Below are positions 4,772 to 5,660 of a stretch of DNA of 5,660 bases, piece by piece. The stretch spans positions 1-5,660 of the forward strand of contig JADZGG010000293.1 in assembly GCA_020854015.1 (NCBI GenBank), in the 5' to 3' direction. Every line of letters begins with the position of its first letter. Within the stretch, counting starts at the first letter, position 1. Source of the DNA: Flavobacteriales bacterium. Its GTDB lineage: Bacteria > Bacteroidota > Bacteroidia > Flavobacteriales_F > PHOS-HE28. Under the pieces are notes generated by a model. That model did no database searches. It was not told the origin of the DNA and worked only from the letters and a program-made list of their open reading frames with translations. The position numbers and the translations under genes are program-made.

Positions 4772-5660
4772 ATGCGATCATCCTTCCGCTCCTTCATTTT
4801 CGGCCTGGCCGCCATGCTTTCCGCCGGTGCGATGGCCCAATTCCCATACACCTTGGTCGTGCAGGGTACGGTAGCCGGGTGCACCCCGTTCCAGCAGGTG
4901 ACCGTCTCCACAACGGGCGGCACCAGCCCGTCCGTGAGCTACACATTGGAGATCTTTCCGCCGAACTGCACCTATGACACGATCATCCAACTGAACAGCA
5001 CCGTGGCCACCGTCATGGTCACCACGTTGTGCAACGGATCGGTCATCACGGGATATGATTCCACGACCTTCAATTTCATCAACGATACAGCGGTGATGGT
5101 GATCGACCTGAACTGTGGTGGCGGCCCCGTTGATTGCATGGGCATTCCCAACGGCCCGAACATGCCAGGCACACCCTGCGACGATGGCAACCCGAACACC
5201 ATCAACGACATCTGGAGTCCGAATTGTGTCTGCATCGGAGCGCTGCTTCCGAATAACCAGGTGTTCGTTTCCGGCAGTGTTTCACCCTGCAATGGTGTGC
5301 CGTACCCAGTGCACATCATCACCGACCTGGGAACCACGCCTTTCATTGATACGCTCATCAACACAACGGCGAATTGCACGTATGATTTCGCCTTCAGTCC
5401 GATCAACAATTCCGGCTGGGTGAACGTGGAGATCTCCTGCGATGGCGGCATCAACTGGACCTGGGATTCGTTGGGCTTCTCGGCAGCCCCCGTGGATTCC
5501 CTTGTGATCAACTTCAATTGTGGTGGTCTCATCACCGATTGCACCGGTGTTCCTGGGGGGCCGAACCTGCCCGGTACGCCATGCAGTGACAACAACCCTA
5601 ACACCATCAACGACACATGGAGCCCTACCTGCACGTGTGTTGGAACTCCTTTGCCCCCGA
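4772..5660 (+). CDS. Paralogue C: secreted beta-domain/Cys-repeat protein, 3'-truncated by window
   Basis: The open frame runs from ATG 4772 to the window end, giving 296 complete codons with no stop. The signal peptide (residues 1-22, RSSFRSFIFGLAAMLSAG then AMA, cleavage before Gln23) matches those of A and B. A beta-rich domain follows (about 24-117: VVQGTVAGCTPFQQVTVST, later IDLNCGG), then a four-Cys repeat at 121-154. A second, divergent copy of the beta-rich domain lies at about 162-252 (VFVSGSVSPCNGVPYPVHI, later INFNCGG), followed by a second four-Cys repeat at 256-289. No PKD or sorting tail is reached; by analogy with A and B a T9SS tail is expected downstream, but this is inference. 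The start is set by the signal peptide and by the promoter-like element 38 nt upstream. It is the most divergent of the three paralogues. Function beyond secretion is unknown. Confidence 0.9.
   Translation, partial: MRSSFRSFIFGLAAMLSAGAMAQFPYTLVVQGTVAGCTPFQQVTVSTTGGTSPSVSYTLEIFPPNCTYDTIIQLNSTVATVMVTTLCNGSVITGYDSTTFNFINDTAVMVIDLNCGGGPVDCMGIPNGPNMPGTPCDDGNPNTINDIWSPNCVCIGALLPNNQVFVSGSVSPCNGVPYPVHIITDLGTTPFIDTLINTTANCTYDFAFSPINNSGWVNVEISCDGGINWTWDSLGFSAAPVDSLVINFNCGGLITDCTGVPGGPNLPGTPCSDNNPNTINDTWSPTCTCVGTPLPP
5132..5233 (+). repeat. First four-Cys repeat of paralogue C
   Basis: 34 codons: DCMGIPNGPNMPGTPC, then the acidic loop DDGNPNTINDIW, closing CVC. It is close to the family consensus. Confidence 0.88.
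5255..5527 (+). other. Second copy of the N-terminal beta-rich domain in paralogue C
   Basis: Residues 162-252 reproduce the layout of the N-terminal domain: a GxVxxC opening, an NCTY motif in the middle, a VxVxxxC strand, and NCGG followed by a DC that starts the next Cys repeat. Identity is low, so this is an old duplication. In A and B the domain occurs once. Confidence 0.7.
5537..5638 (+). repeat. Second four-Cys repeat of paralogue C
   Basis: 34 codons: DCTGVPGGPNLPGTPC, then SDNNPNTINDTW and closing CTC. It sits immediately after the second beta-rich domain, so the beta domain plus Cys repeat behaves as a repeated pair. Confidence 0.88.

Noticed and set aside
4009..4923. Long open frame (304 codons) on the minus strand from the end of paralogue B into paralogue C
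   Set aside because: It crosses the B tail, the terminator hairpin, the palindrome and the C promoter-like element. The low-complexity antisense translation shows no family signature.

Overview
The window looks like chromosomal DNA from a GC-rich member of the Bacteroidota, probably a flavobacterial lineage. Two complete surface proteins end in a type IX secretion system (T9SS) type A C-terminal sorting domain, a system essentially confined to Bacteroidota and close relatives. All three signal peptides are followed directly by Gln. The only housekeeping gene is a urocanase of the long, UROC1-like form known from several Bacteroidota. The species cannot be named from the sequence.

Layout: (1) 3-809, the 3' end of urocanate hydratase (hutU, histidine degradation), cut by the window start. 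(2) 810-884, a short spacer holding a promoter-like element. (3) 885-2501, paralogue A, a 538-residue secreted protein. (4) 2502-2685, a hairpin terminator and a second copy of the promoter-like element. (5) 2686-4563, paralogue B, 625 residues. (6) 4564-4771, a second copy of the terminator, a nested palindrome and a third promoter-like element. (7) 4772-5660, paralogue C, which runs off the window end with 296 codons visible. Everything is on the + strand.

The three paralogues share one modular plan: a signal peptide, a beta-rich domain of about 95 residues, then four-cysteine repeats of about 34 residues (core DCLGxxNGPNxPGTPC, ending CxC). In A and B a PKD-type beta-sandwich and a T9SS sorting tail follow. 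B carries an extra PKD-like domain after its first Cys repeat. C repeats the beta domain plus Cys repeat pair. The predicted products are exported by Sec, then cross the outer membrane by T9SS and are anchored at the surface or released. An adhesin or matrix role is plausible but unproven.

The most striking points are three. First, a bipartite element, ACCCAACC then TGCGTGTA, has identical spacing in front of all three paralogues; its AAC-N17-CGT geometry resembles an ECF sigma factor promoter. Second, a collinear 622-bp direct repeat covers the 3' ends of A and B plus their terminators, with almost only silent differences and a sharp 5' boundary. Third, the genes show combinatorial shuffling of modules. 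Together they suggest a co-regulated, locally duplicating family of T9SS surface proteins that may extend beyond the window.
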